A DNA stretch of 37,209 bases from assembly GCA_021802825.1 (NCBI GenBank), contig JAJZRG010000039.1:1-37209 (forward strand), given 5' to 3'. Below are positions 16,275 to 23,999 of the stretch, one piece after another. This stretch comes from Chloroflexota bacterium. Lineage in GTDB: Bacteria; Chloroflexota; Limnocylindria; Limnocylindrales; CSP1-4. The first letter of the stretch is position 1; every line of letters begins with the position of its first letter. The position numbers and the translations under genes were made by a program. The notes beneath the pieces are model-generated. The model saw nothing but the letters and a program-made list of their open reading frames with translations, did no database searches and was not told where the DNA came from.

Positions 16275-17932
16275 GACGCACCTCCTTCGGGCGTGCGATC
16301 GAGCGTGAGGGTCACGGTCTGGAGGCCGTCGCCAGCGTGCACGTCCATGCCGTCGACCATGTGGCGGATCAGGAACAGCCCCCAGCCGCGGGGCTTCTGG
16401 CGTCCCTCGAGCTTGGCGTCGAGGTCCGGCATCTCGGCGTCCGGCACAGGCCCGGACAGCGCGCGGTCAGTGACTCGAACGCGGATGGCGCTCTCGTCGG
16501 CATCCACCCGGATGTCCACGGGGACGGACGGATCGTCCTGCGAGCCGTACTCGATGGCATTCATCACCGCCTCGGCGACCGCGGTCTTGAGGCGCTCCAT
16601 CCGCGAGGCCTCCAAGCCCAGCGGCGCAACCGCCTCGGCAACCCGCTCCATGGCAGCCCGCTCGTTGCCGATGGCCCCCTCGATGCTGAAGGCAGCCAGG
16701 GGCTCCGTGCCGGAGGGAATGGCCTCGGCGAGGTGGCCGTCGCGGGTCACGCGGACGCCCCCACCGTCGTTCGGGGTCTGGGCCACGCCCTCCGCCCGCC
16801 GGAGTGTCACCAGCGTGATGTCGTCCTCCTGCTCCACGCCCGCGCCCTTGAATGCCGCGAGCTCGTCGAGCAGGCGGTCCAGGAGCTGGCTCCCGGCGTC
16901 GTCCCCGCCCATGGCGATGCGGAGGCGCGGAAAGCCGTACATCTCGCGGCCCGGGCCGTGCTGCTCGACGAGGCCGTCCGAGTACAGGAGCATGGTGTCG
17001 CCCTGCCCCACCTGGCCCTCGACCTCCTCGTAGGCGATCCCCGGCAGCAGGCCGAGCGGCAGTCCGGTGGCACGCAGCTCGATGACTCCCTCGGCAGCCC
17101 GGACATAGGGCAGGTTGTGGCCCGCGTTCGCGAACACGAAGCGGCCGGTCGCCGGCTCCAGGACGCCGTACAGGCAGGTGACGAACATCCTTGGTGGCAT
17201 CTCCGGTGCGAGGAGCTCGTTCGCGCGGGCCAGGACCTTGCCGGGATCGACAAGCCTCGGCGCCTCGGCGCGCAGGATGGAGTGCGTTCGGGCCATGACC
17301 AGGGCCGCGGGGACGCCCTTGTCGGTGACATCGCCTACCACGACCCCGATGCGGCCCTCACCGAGGTCGATGAAGTCGTAGAAGTCACCGCCGACGACGC
17401 GCGCGGGGCCGTAGTAGGCGGCGATCTGCCACTCGGGCAGGTTGGGCAGCTCGCGAGGCAGGAACTGCTGCTGGATCAGCTGCGCGACCTTGAGCTCCTG
17501 CTCGTACCGCTCCCGCTCGGCGGCCTCGGCGGCCTGCTCTCGGACCAGCTGGGCGACGCGGATCGCGGGTGCCGCCTGCGCGGCGAGCGTCGCGAGAAGC
17601 CGTCGGTCGTCGCTCGAGTACTCCTGCTCGGACAGGCGCGGGCCGAGGTTGAGGGTCCCGATCAGCTCGCCCTGCGTGACCAACGGAACCACCAGCGCCA
17701 CGCCAGCTGCCCGAAGCTCGTTGAGCGCCCCGCTCGACAGCTCGAGCTTGGCGAGGTCGACGGGACCCGGGGCAGCCTGGAGGTACGCGAACAGCGGGTC
17801 GGTCTCGGGGATGTCTACCGCGACACCGGCGGACGCCGCGGGCAGGGTTGGCATCGCAGCTTGGCTGACGCCAGTCTCGGGCAGCACGCGACGGCCGAGG
17901 AAGCGGCGGAACGGCGAAGGCAGTGCGGTCAT
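16271..17932 (-). CDS. GAF - SpoIIE/PP2C phosphatase - HATPase (RsbU-RsbW fusion)
   Basis: 553 aa from the ATG at 17932 (MTALPSPF), with GAGG 9 nt upstream. ATGs at 17941 and 17965 are in frame but have no properly spaced RBS. Residues about 45-135 are GAF-like (GVALVVPLVTQGELIGTLNLGPR...). A short coiled coil (EQAAEAAERERYEQELKVAQLIQQQFLP) leads into a SpoIIE/PP2C phosphatase with GGDFYDF, GDVTDKGVPAALVMA, ANAGHNLPY and a final DDITLVTLRR supplying the metal-binding aspartates. The last 140 residues are an RsbW-type GHKL kinase: ERLKTAVAEAVMNAIEYG (N box) and KPRGWGLFLIRHMVD (G box). One chain thus holds both enzymes of a partner-switch, with its two STAS substrates encoded directly downstream. 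No cognate sigma factor is adjacent. Confidence 0.92.
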   Translation of the reverse strand: MTALPSPFRRFLGRRVLPETGVSQAAMPTLPAASAGVAVDIPETDPLFAYLQAAPGPVDLAKLELSSGALNELRAAGVALVVPLVTQGELIGTLNLGPRLSEQEYSSDDRRLLATLAAQAAPAIRVAQLVREQAAEAAERERYEQELKVAQLIQQQFLPRELPNLPEWQIAAYYGPARVVGGDFYDFIDLGEGRIGVVVGDVTDKGVPAALVMARTHSILRAEAPRLVDPGKVLARANELLAPEMPPRMFVTCLYGVLEPATGRFVFANAGHNLPYVRAAEGVIELRATGLPLGLLPGIAYEEVEGQVGQGDTMLLYSDGLVEQHGPGREMYGFPRLRIAMGGDDAGSQLLDRLLDELAAFKGAGVEQEDDITLVTLRRAEGVAQTPNDGGGVRVTRDGHLAEAIPSGTEPLAAFSIEGAIGNERAAMERVAEAVAPLGLEASRMERLKTAVAEAVMNAIEYGSQDDPSVPVDIRVDADESAIRVRVTDRALSGPVPDAEMPDLDAKLEGRQKPRGWGLFLIRHMVDGMDVHAGDGLQTVTLTLDRTPEGGAS

Positions 17933-17955
17933 CGGGGCCATCCTCGCTGGTTGAC

Positions 17956-17978
17956 GTTCGCTCATCGTTACGGACTCG
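17956..17978 (+). promoter_or_regulatory. CGTTACG box upstream of the phosphatase operon
   Basis: The sequence begins GTTCG, and its 15-nt core ATCGTTACGGACTCG (17964-17978) matches ACCGTTACGAACTCG upstream of the BTAD gene (20684-20698) at 13 of 15 positions. It lies 24-46 bp before the phosphatase start at 17932. The core CGTTACG is a CGT-T-ACG half-palindrome, so strand is ambiguous. Confidence 0.45.
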
Positions 17979-18050
17979 GCTGGCTGGTCGCGCGCGCGAA
18001 CGCCGCCGCCGGGAGTCAGTGCTGTCGCGTCATTGCCCGCGCTGTTCGCA

Positions 18051-19289
18051 TCAGCGCGGGCGGACCCCGCGGACCCACACCACGGCCGTGCCGGGCCGAA
18101 GGGCGTCCAGGACGGTATCCCTGATCTCCCGCTCCACCGCGTTCGGGTCGGTGTTGCTCCGGAGCCGCTCGCCAAATAGCGCCACCACCCGCTCGTCGTC
18201 GTAGCGCGCGCGGTCGAACTTGTGGTCCACCGCGCGCTGCACTCGTCCACGGAGTGGCCCGAAGAGAGCCGCCGTCAGGAGGGTGGACCCGGCGACTGCC
18301 AACGTCTCGCCCTGCGTGACGCCCGCGAGGAGGTCCTCCAGCGTGACCACGGCGAGAGCGAAGGCGCCGGCGAGCAGGCCGGTGAGGAGCCCCCAGCCCA
18401 ATGTGCGGCTGATGACCCGATCGATGTCCCACAGTCGGTACCGGAGGATGGCAACGCCGATCGCGACCGGCAGCAGGGGGAGGGTCGTCAGCCCCACCTG
18501 CCACGCGACGTCGGACACCGGCCCGTTGTTGGGGATCGACACGCCGAACGCCACGACTGCCACGCTGGCCACCAGCCCGAACCACTTGAGCTGCTGGCGC
18601 TCGAGCCGGTCGGCACGCCGATAGCGGACGAACACGCCTACCACGGCACCGCCGAAGAAGATCGGGACAACGAGATTCGATGCCACGGTCAGCGCCGCCA
18701 GCAGGCCGGTCGTGCCCGGGATGCCGAGCGGGTTGTCGATCCACGGCGTCTCGGGCAGCGGCCCTGGCGTGAAGGCTGGGCCGAGCGCGGAGGCGACGGC
18801 GCCCACGACCCCGGCGAGCCCGAATCTCCGCCATCTGGGTCCGAGGAAGCGGCCGGTCGGGAACAAGAGCGGCACGAAGATGACCAGCATCGCGATGGCC
18901 GAGAGCACCCCCCACCCGGACAGCCACGCGATCGGCACGACCAGCGGCAGGCTCGAGGATGTCGCATGGGCGTAGTTGACGTACGCCCCGCCGAAGATGC
19001 CCATCGCTGCGCACGCGCCCGCGGCCTCGAGCAGCCAGCCCACTGGGTTGCCGGGCACGCGCAGGGCCACGAAGCCGCCCACCAGGGTCAGCGACAGGAC
19101 GATCGCCGGGAAGATGACGATGAAGACGACGCCGGTGGGCCCGTACTGGTCTAGCGTCGCAACCCCGACGGGCACGCCCACGAGCGTGAAGAGCAACGAG
19201 TCGGCGGCCACGGCCCCCACGGCCGCCACGGCGATGCCGCTCGCACGACCCGCCCGTGCAGGGGCGCCGGAGGACGACGCTGCGGTCAC
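18051..19289 (-). CDS. Multi-pass membrane protein, kinase-less sensor module (copy 2)
   Basis: 412 aa with about nine membrane helices between 20 and 350 (for example FIVIFPAIVLSLTLVGGFVAL, GVLSAIAMLVIFVPLLF, LVASVAVVAFGVSI). The segment PVAIGVAILRYRLWDIDRVISRTLGWGLLTGLLAG, then 'LRGRVQRAVDHKFDRARYDDERVVALFGERLRSNTD', is the standard membrane domain and linker of a class of actinobacterial/Chloroflexota histidine kinases. Here the protein stops after 'GTAVVWVRGVRPR', where a GAF or kinase domain would normally follow. No His box or ATPase is present. The next gene downstream begins with a GAF-like domain and a phosphatase, which suggests a split receptor. It overlaps its paralogue by 4 nt. 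Confidence 0.78.
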   Translation of the reverse strand: MTAASSSGAPARAGRASGIAVAAVGAVAADSLLFTLVGVPVGVATLDQYGPTGVVFIVIFPAIVLSLTLVGGFVALRVPGNPVGWLLEAAGACAAMGIFGGAYVNYAHATSSSLPLVVPIAWLSGWGVLSAIAMLVIFVPLLFPTGRFLGPRWRRFGLAGVVGAVASALGPAFTPGPLPETPWIDNPLGIPGTTGLLAALTVASNLVVPIFFGGAVVGVFVRYRRADRLERQQLKWFGLVASVAVVAFGVSIPNNGPVSDVAWQVGLTTLPLLPVAIGVAILRYRLWDIDRVISRTLGWGLLTGLLAGAFALAVVTLEDLLAGVTQGETLAVAGSTLLTAALFGPLRGRVQRAVDHKFDRARYDDERVVALFGERLRSNTDPNAVEREIRDTVLDALRPGTAVVWVRGVRPR

Positions 19290-20566
19290 CGGGCGCGGGT
19301 CCAGATGCTGGCGTGAGCCGGCGCCACGGCTCGGTGGACCGCCCGCTCCACCCGCGAGGCGACGCGGTCGAGATCAGTTTCGTCACGCAGGTAGGCAGCG
19401 AGGCCCGTCAGCGTGGCCTCGGCGTCCACGCGTGAGCGGTTGAACCGTCGGTCGACGAGACGTTGCACCCGGCCGCGGAGGGGCTGGAACAGCGCAAACA
19501 CGGCCAGGGTGGAGGCGGCGACCGCGAATGTGCCGCCGGCACCGGTCACGGTGGCCAAGCCGGTCTGGAGGGCGAGGACGAGGACCGCGAACAGGGTCGC
19601 CAGCAGCCCGGTCACGATCGCATAGGAGAGCGTCCGACTGATGATCCGGTCGATGTCCCAGAGGCGATAGCGCACGATCGCGATCCCGATGGCGACTGGC
19701 AGCAGGCCTACCCCGGCCATGGCGACGACGAAGGCGAGGGCCGCGACCGGATTCGAGGCAAGCATGGCCACAGACAGGGCGGCGATCGACAGCGTCGCCG
19801 TGGAGCCGAACCAGCGCAGCTGGGCCCGTTCGATGGCTGTTCCCCGGCGATAGCGCACCACGGCCGAAGCGACGACGAGTGGCAGCGCGACAAGGGGGCT
19901 CACCGCGTTGAAGACGCCGAGCACGTCGAGTACCGCGGGATCGCCCGTCCAGCCCGTCGGGTTCTGGAAGCCGGACGACCCGAGAGGACCGGGCGCCAGC
20001 ATGGACGGCGTGGCGGAGAGGACCGCGATCAGGAGCGAGAGCACCACCACCCAGCGCCAGCGAGCGGACGGGGGGCGGCCGTCCGGGAACAGGAGGGGCA
20101 GCAGCAGGAGGGCCATCACCAACGGCGGGCTGAACGCCCACTGGGCGATCCAGGCGGCGGCCTCGGCGCCGGGGAGCGCGGCTGCGAAGGTGCTCACGCT
20201 CCAGTCCGCGTAAGCGGTCGCGGCGAGGTTGAGCCCGACCAGCAGGCCGGTGAGCCAGAGAATCCAGCCGACCGCATTGCGCGGCTCTCGGCCGATGACG
20301 AACGCTCCCACGCCTCCGTACACGGCGGTGATCCCCGTGAACAGCGCAAAGGCGAGGGCCGGGCTGTTGGGTCCCGCGGTGCCCGGCAGCAGGGCGCAGG
20401 CGAGACCGGCGGGCGCGAGCGCGATGACCGGTGGCCAGACCAGCAGCCGCAGCACCGAGTGCCGAGCCGGCTTGCCACCCGGCTTGCTCACGGGCCGCGG
20501 CCGACGCCCGCCCATCGGACCCGTGCGGCGGAGATCGGGTGAGGCTTCGGTAGGGACGCTCGTCAT
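19286..20566 (-). CDS. Multi-pass membrane protein, kinase-less sensor module (copy 1)
   Basis: 426 aa, ATG at 20566, a paralogue of the following gene. The N-terminal 40 residues are basic and Pro-rich; then come about nine membrane helices (LLVWPPVIALAPAGLACALL, ALFTGITAVYGGVGAFVIG, LVMALLLLPLLFPDG, and others). The shared signature is 'LPVAIGIAIVRYRLWDIDRIISRTLSYAIVTGLLA', and near the end LRGRVQRLVDRRFNRSRVDAEATLTGLAAYLRDETDLDRVASRVERAVHRAVAP. The C-terminus stops at HASIWTRAR, equivalent to the linker before a kinase GAF domain, so no catalytic domain is present. The RBS is weak (GAGG 13 nt upstream). It faces the BTAD regulator gene divergently across 157 nt. Its role as a membrane sensor is inferred. 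Confidence 0.78.
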   Translation of the reverse strand: MTSVPTEASPDLRRTGPMGGRRPRPVSKPGGKPARHSVLRLLVWPPVIALAPAGLACALLPGTAGPNSPALAFALFTGITAVYGGVGAFVIGREPRNAVGWILWLTGLLVGLNLAATAYADWSVSTFAAALPGAEAAAWIAQWAFSPPLVMALLLLPLLFPDGRPPSARWRWVVVLSLLIAVLSATPSMLAPGPLGSSGFQNPTGWTGDPAVLDVLGVFNAVSPLVALPLVVASAVVRYRRGTAIERAQLRWFGSTATLSIAALSVAMLASNPVAALAFVVAMAGVGLLPVAIGIAIVRYRLWDIDRIISRTLSYAIVTGLLATLFAVLVLALQTGLATVTGAGGTFAVAASTLAVFALFQPLRGRVQRLVDRRFNRSRVDAEATLTGLAAYLRDETDLDRVASRVERAVHRAVAPAHASIWTRAR

Positions 20567-20652
20567 CTGGATCGGGACGCCTCGACTGCGCTGGCAGTCA
20601 CAGTACTCGGTTTACCAACGGTTGGGTTCGAGCCGCATGGTTGTGCGTTCAC

Positions 20653-20698
20653 GTCCGGAAACCGTTACGAGCGCGCGTTCGGCACCGTTACGAACTCG
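20653..20698 (+). promoter_or_regulatory. Direct repeat of CGTTACG box upstream of the BTAD regulator
   Basis: ACCGTTACGA occurs at 20661-20670 and again at 20684-20693, a 23-bp period (about two helical turns, same face). Flanks are related: GT(C/T)CGG precedes and (A/G)(A/G)C follows each copy. The second copy overlaps the -35 region of the regulator's promoter. SARP/BTAD proteins characteristically bind direct repeats at about this position, so autoregulation is plausible. A third copy lies near the phosphatase start. Confidence 0.5.
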
Positions 20699-20711
20699 TA
20701 CACCCGGGCTG

Positions 20712-20723
20712 TATCGTTGCGCC
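20712..20723 (+). promoter_or_regulatory. -10 box giving a leaderless start for the BTAD regulator
   Basis: TATCGT (20712-20717) plus 6 nt leads directly to the ATG at 20724. No RBS is present and no consensus -35 is seen, consistent with activator-dependent, leaderless transcription. Confidence 0.45.
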
Positions 20724-23597
20724 ATGACTGCACCGCGTCCCACGCCCGGTGCACCCGCCGGCCGTCTTGACATCCGCGTCCTCGGGCCGCTCGAGGTCCT
20801 TGTGGATGGGCAGCCCCTGCAGGTTGACACGCGCAAAGCGCTGGCGATTCTCGCCCTGCTGGCGGTCGAGGCGCGTCCCTTCGCTCGGGACGAGCTTGCG
20901 GCGATGCTGTGGCCCGAGGCGGATGACGGATCGGGGCGCGCGGCGCTGCGTCGTACCCTGTCTGTGCTCCGAACGGGCCTCGGCGGCAGGTGGCTCGCGA
21001 TCGACCGTACCACTGTGGCGCTCGAGGTAGGCGGCTGGATCGACCTCCGCGTCCTCGACGCCGCGGGGCTCTCCAGAGCGGTGGACGTCCTGGCGGAGGC
21101 CGCCGGGCTGGCGCGCGGACCGTTCCTCGCCGGCTTCTCGCTCCGGGACAGCCCGGCGTTCGACGACTGGCGGGCGACGTGGGCGACGGCCGTCGAGCGG
21201 ACGGTGTCGTGCGTGCTCGACCGACTCGCCCAGGCCCTCGAGACCGGGGGGGACCTCGCGGGCGCCGTCGCGGCTGCGGCACGACGCGTCGACCTGAACC
21301 CGCTCGACGAGCCGGCCCAGCGCCGCCTGATGCTGCTGATTGCCCGGACCGGAGACCGAGCAGGGGCAATCCTGAGCTACCGAGCCTGCGTCGCCGCCCT
21401 GGACCGAGATCTCGGCGTCGCGCCCCTGGCCGAGACGACGGAACTGTACGAGGCCATCCGCGATGACCGGGTCGACACCGCGATGCCACCCGAACTGGTG
21501 GCCGCGGTCGATGCGGCGCCGCCCGGGCGGCTGCCGATGGTCGGCCGTGGAGAGGCGCTGGCCGCGGTGGTGGCCGCCCACCGCGCGGCTACGCCGAACG
21601 GCCGCGTCGTCATCGTCAGCGGGGAGGCGGGCATCGGCAAGACCCGGCTGGTCGAGGCGGCCCTCGCCGAGGCGCGGCTGGCCGCGGCGCCCCGGCTCGT
21701 GGCGCGCTCCTTCGAGACGGAGCGGGACATCGCGTACGGCACGGTGATCGAGCTGTTGCGAACTGGGCTGGCTCGCGGTGACGGCCCGCGGCAAGTAGCG
21801 GCGTTGCCGCAGGGAATCCGTGCCGAGCTCGGCCGGCTGCTCCCACTGCCCTCGGCAGCGGACCAGGCCATCGACCGTTGGAATGCCGCTGCCGAGGGGC
21901 CCGCCGCTCGGGCACGGCTCCTTGACGCGATTGCCGCAGGCCTCGTCGCCCTGGTCACGCCGACCGACGCCGGCGCGGACGCCCCGTCGGGCGTGCTCGT
22001 GGTCGAGGACATGCAGTGGGCGGACGTCGCCTCCCGCGCGGCCATCTCGTGGCTCGGTCGCCGCCTGGCTGGTCGTCCCATCCTGCTGCTCATCACTTGG
22101 CGGCCGGAGGACCTCGACGAGGAGGCGAGCCGGTTCGCCGCCGGCGTAGAGGCGCTCGAGAGTGCGACCACCATCCGTCTGGCGCGCCTCGAGCGGTCGG
22201 ACGTGGCGCGCCTGGTCGCGATCGCCTCCCCGAGCGGGCCAGGGGCACCTTCGGCGGACGCGCTGTTTGAGGCTTCGGAGGGATTGCCGCTGTTCGTCGT
22301 CGAGGCCCTTGCTGCCGGGGGAGCCGAGTCGGGTTCACCGGCTCATGGCATGCGGTCCCTGCTTCGCCAGCGCTTGGCGGCGGTCAGCGAGCCAGCGGGC
22401 CAGATCCTGTCGGCGGCAGCAGTCCTCGGGCGCACGTTCGACCTGCCCGTCCTGCGCCAGACGAGCGGCCGCACCGAGGAGGAGGTCATCGCCTCGCTTG
22501 AGGAGCTGCTTCGACGGGGGCTGATCCGGGAACAGGCCGGCGGTCCGGGGGAGACGTTCGACTTCGCGCACGCTCGCCTCCGAGACGCGGCGTACGAGGC
22601 CACAGGCCTGGCGCGACGACGCCTGCTCCACCGACGCGTGGCCAACACCATGCGCGCCGATTCGTTCATGCGCGCCGATCCGGGGCACCTCGCCGTGGTA
22701 GCAGGCCACCTTCGCGACGGCGGCCTGGAAGCCGAGGCGGCGACCCTGTTCGTCGAGGCTGGGCGAGGGGCTCGGGCCGTCCACGCGCTTGCAGAGGCTG
22801 GTGCGCACTTGGAGACCGCGCTCGCGCTCGGCTACCCAAATGCCGCCGAGGTCGAGCTTGAGCTCGGCGAGATCCGCACGCGACAGGGCGACTACGCGGC
22901 TGCGGTTACGGCGCTCGAGGCCGCCGCTGCGCGGGCAGGCACCGACCTCCTGCCATGGGTGGAGCTCCGGCTTGGCCAGGTTCATGCGCGCCGAGGCGAG
23001 CTCGAGCGGGCGGCGGGCCATCTCGACGCGGCGATCGGCGGGTTGGAGGGCCGGCGGGAGGCCAGCGCGCACGCCCTGCTCGTGCGGGCGATGGTCGAGC
23101 GGGCAGTGGTCGCCCGGAGGGCCGGAGACCTCGCCACCGCGGCCGTCCTGGGCGCTGCGGCCCGCCAGCTCGCCGAGGCCACCGCCGACGGAACCGGTGC
23201 CGGGGCGGCGCTGCGCCTGCTTGGCCTCGTTGCGCACGACCGCGCGGACCTTGTCACGGCCCGCGACGTCCTCACCCGAAGTCTCGCGCTCGCCGCTGCG
23301 GATCCGGACCCCGGCTCCGGGATCGCGGCGATGAACGCCCTGGCGCTGGTCGAGGCGGCCGACGGACGTCACGCGGAGGCGATGGCGCTGCTGGAGGCGG
23401 CGTTGGCGGACATCCGCCGGATCGGGGCTCGCCATCTCGAGGCCGCGGTGGAGAACAATCTCGCGGACCAGCTGCACGCCCTCGGCCGGTCGGACGATGC
23501 GATGTGGCACCTCCGACGGGCGGTCGCCCTGTTCGCCGAGGTGGGCGGTCGACCCGGCGAGCTCGAGCCGGAGATCTGGAAGCTGGTGGACTGGTAA
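20724..23597 (+). CDS. BTAD/SARP-type transcriptional regulator with AAA ATPase and TPR domains
   Basis: 957 aa. Residues about 14-95 are an OmpR-like winged helix (LDIRVLGPLEVLVDGQPLQV ... FARDELAAMLWPEADDGSGRAALRRTLSVLR) and about 100-245 the all-helical BTAD domain (LAEAAGLARGPFLAGF ... PAQRRLMLLIARTGDRAGAILSYRACVAALDRDLGVAP). An AAA_16/STAND ATPase follows: Walker A GEAGIGKT (300-307), Walker B VLVVEDMQWAD (424-434). The C-terminal 350 residues are TPR-like helices (EVELELGEIRTRQGDYAAAVTALEAAAARAG, AMNALALVEAADGRHAEAMALLEAAL). Large SARP-STAND proteins switch on target genes after ligand binding and ATP-driven oligomerisation. The divergent membrane-sensor operon and the shared upstream box make that cluster a likely target. 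The start is the ATG at 20724; the open frame upstream is not conserved-looking. Confidence 0.92.
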   Translation: MTAPRPTPGAPAGRLDIRVLGPLEVLVDGQPLQVDTRKALAILALLAVEARPFARDELAAMLWPEADDGSGRAALRRTLSVLRTGLGGRWLAIDRTTVALEVGGWIDLRVLDAAGLSRAVDVLAEAAGLARGPFLAGFSLRDSPAFDDWRATWATAVERTVSCVLDRLAQALETGGDLAGAVAAAARRVDLNPLDEPAQRRLMLLIARTGDRAGAILSYRACVAALDRDLGVAPLAETTELYEAIRDDRVDTAMPPELVAAVDAAPPGRLPMVGRGEALAAVVAAHRAATPNGRVVIVSGEAGIGKTRLVEAALAEARLAAAPRLVARSFETERDIAYGTVIELLRTGLARGDGPRQVAALPQGIRAELGRLLPLPSAADQAIDRWNAAAEGPAARARLLDAIAAGLVALVTPTDAGADAPSGVLVVEDMQWADVASRAAISWLGRRLAGRPILLLITWRPEDLDEEASRFAAGVEALESATTIRLARLERSDVARLVAIASPSGPGAPSADALFEASEGLPLFVVEALAAGGAESGSPAHGMRSLLRQRLAAVSEPAGQILSAAAVLGRTFDLPVLRQTSGRTEEEVIASLEELLRRGLIREQAGGPGETFDFAHARLRDAAYEATGLARRRLLHRRVANTMRADSFMRADPGHLAVVAGHLRDGGLEAEAATLFVEAGRGARAVHALAEAGAHLETALALGYPNAAEVELELGEIRTRQGDYAAAVTALEAAAARAGTDLLPWVELRLGQVHARRGELERAAGHLDAAIGGLEGRREASAHALLVRAMVERAVVARRAGDLATAAVLGAAARQLAEATADGTGAGAALRLLGLVAHDRADLVTARDVLTRSLALAAADPDPGSGIAAMNALALVEAADGRHAEAMALLEAALADIRRIGARHLEAAVENNLADQLHALGRSDDAMWHLRRAVALFAEVGGRPGELEPEIWKLVDW

Positions 23598-23612
23598 GCG
23601 AGGTCCTCGGCC

Positions 23613-23665
23613 GTCTGACAGCAGCGAGCCGGGCCGCGACACGCTGTGCACCGCCGCTGTCAGAC
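23613..23665. terminator. Bidirectional terminator between convergent genes
   Basis: GTCTGACAGC (23613-23622) and GCTGTCAGAC (23656-23665) form a perfect 10-bp stem with a 33-nt loop. The right arm includes the stop codon of the minus-strand gene ending at 23660. It lies between two convergent genes, so it can serve both. Confidence 0.5.
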
Positions 23666-23950
23666 CTCGCGCCGCACCCGGATCCCGCGCTGCTCCGCCA
23701 TCGCCTGGACCCAGCCCGCCGCGTTCATGCCGGGATCGCTCTCGCGGTAGGGCGCATCGTCGCCGTCGTCGGCCCGCCCCTCGCCGCCCACGAGGGTCAG
23801 CGTCCCGCCATCGGCCGCGAGGTTGTCGAGCAGCCGCTCGAGGTCGTCCTCGCCAACCGCCACGAACCGGGACCCCACGTCCACCGAGACCGACCCGTCA
23901 TCGCCGGCCATGACCGTGAGGTCGCCGCTCCGCCCCTCGCCGATCCCCAA
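23660..23950 (-). CDS. Small hypothetical protein
   Basis: 96 aa with a TTG start at 23950 preceded by GGAGG at 8 nt. An internal ATG at 23911 has no suitable RBS. The sequence is acidic and Gly/Asp-rich with short strands (DLTVMAGDDGSVSVDVGSRFVAVG) followed by a helix DDLERLLDNLAAD and a strand TLTLVGGEG; no family is recognised. It follows pmbA on the same strand by 49 nt and could be co-transcribed with it. The C-terminus (MNAAGWVQAMAEQRGIRVRREV) is basic. Confidence 0.55.
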   Translation of the reverse strand: MGIGEGRSGDLTVMAGDDGSVSVDVGSRFVAVGEDDLERLLDNLAADGGTLTLVGGEGRADDGDDAPYRESDPGMNAAGWVQAMAEQRGIRVRREV

Positions 23951-23999
23951 CGCCTCGTCCTCCGTCCGGCCCAGCCGAATGGTCCGGCTCTTCGCCCCG

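Noticed and set aside
19463..20542. Plus-strand open frame opposite the membrane protein gene
   Set aside because: Arg/Gly/Glu/Asp-rich shadow; the minus strand encodes clear membrane helices.
20624..20634. GGGTTCGAGCC, resembling a tRNA T-arm
   Set aside because: The T-stem does not pair over five bases and no cloverleaf fits the flanks.
20229..20723. N-terminal extension of the BTAD gene
   Set aside because: The extra 165 residues are low-complexity and overlap the divergent gene and promoter boxes; the winged helix begins shortly after the ATG at 20724.
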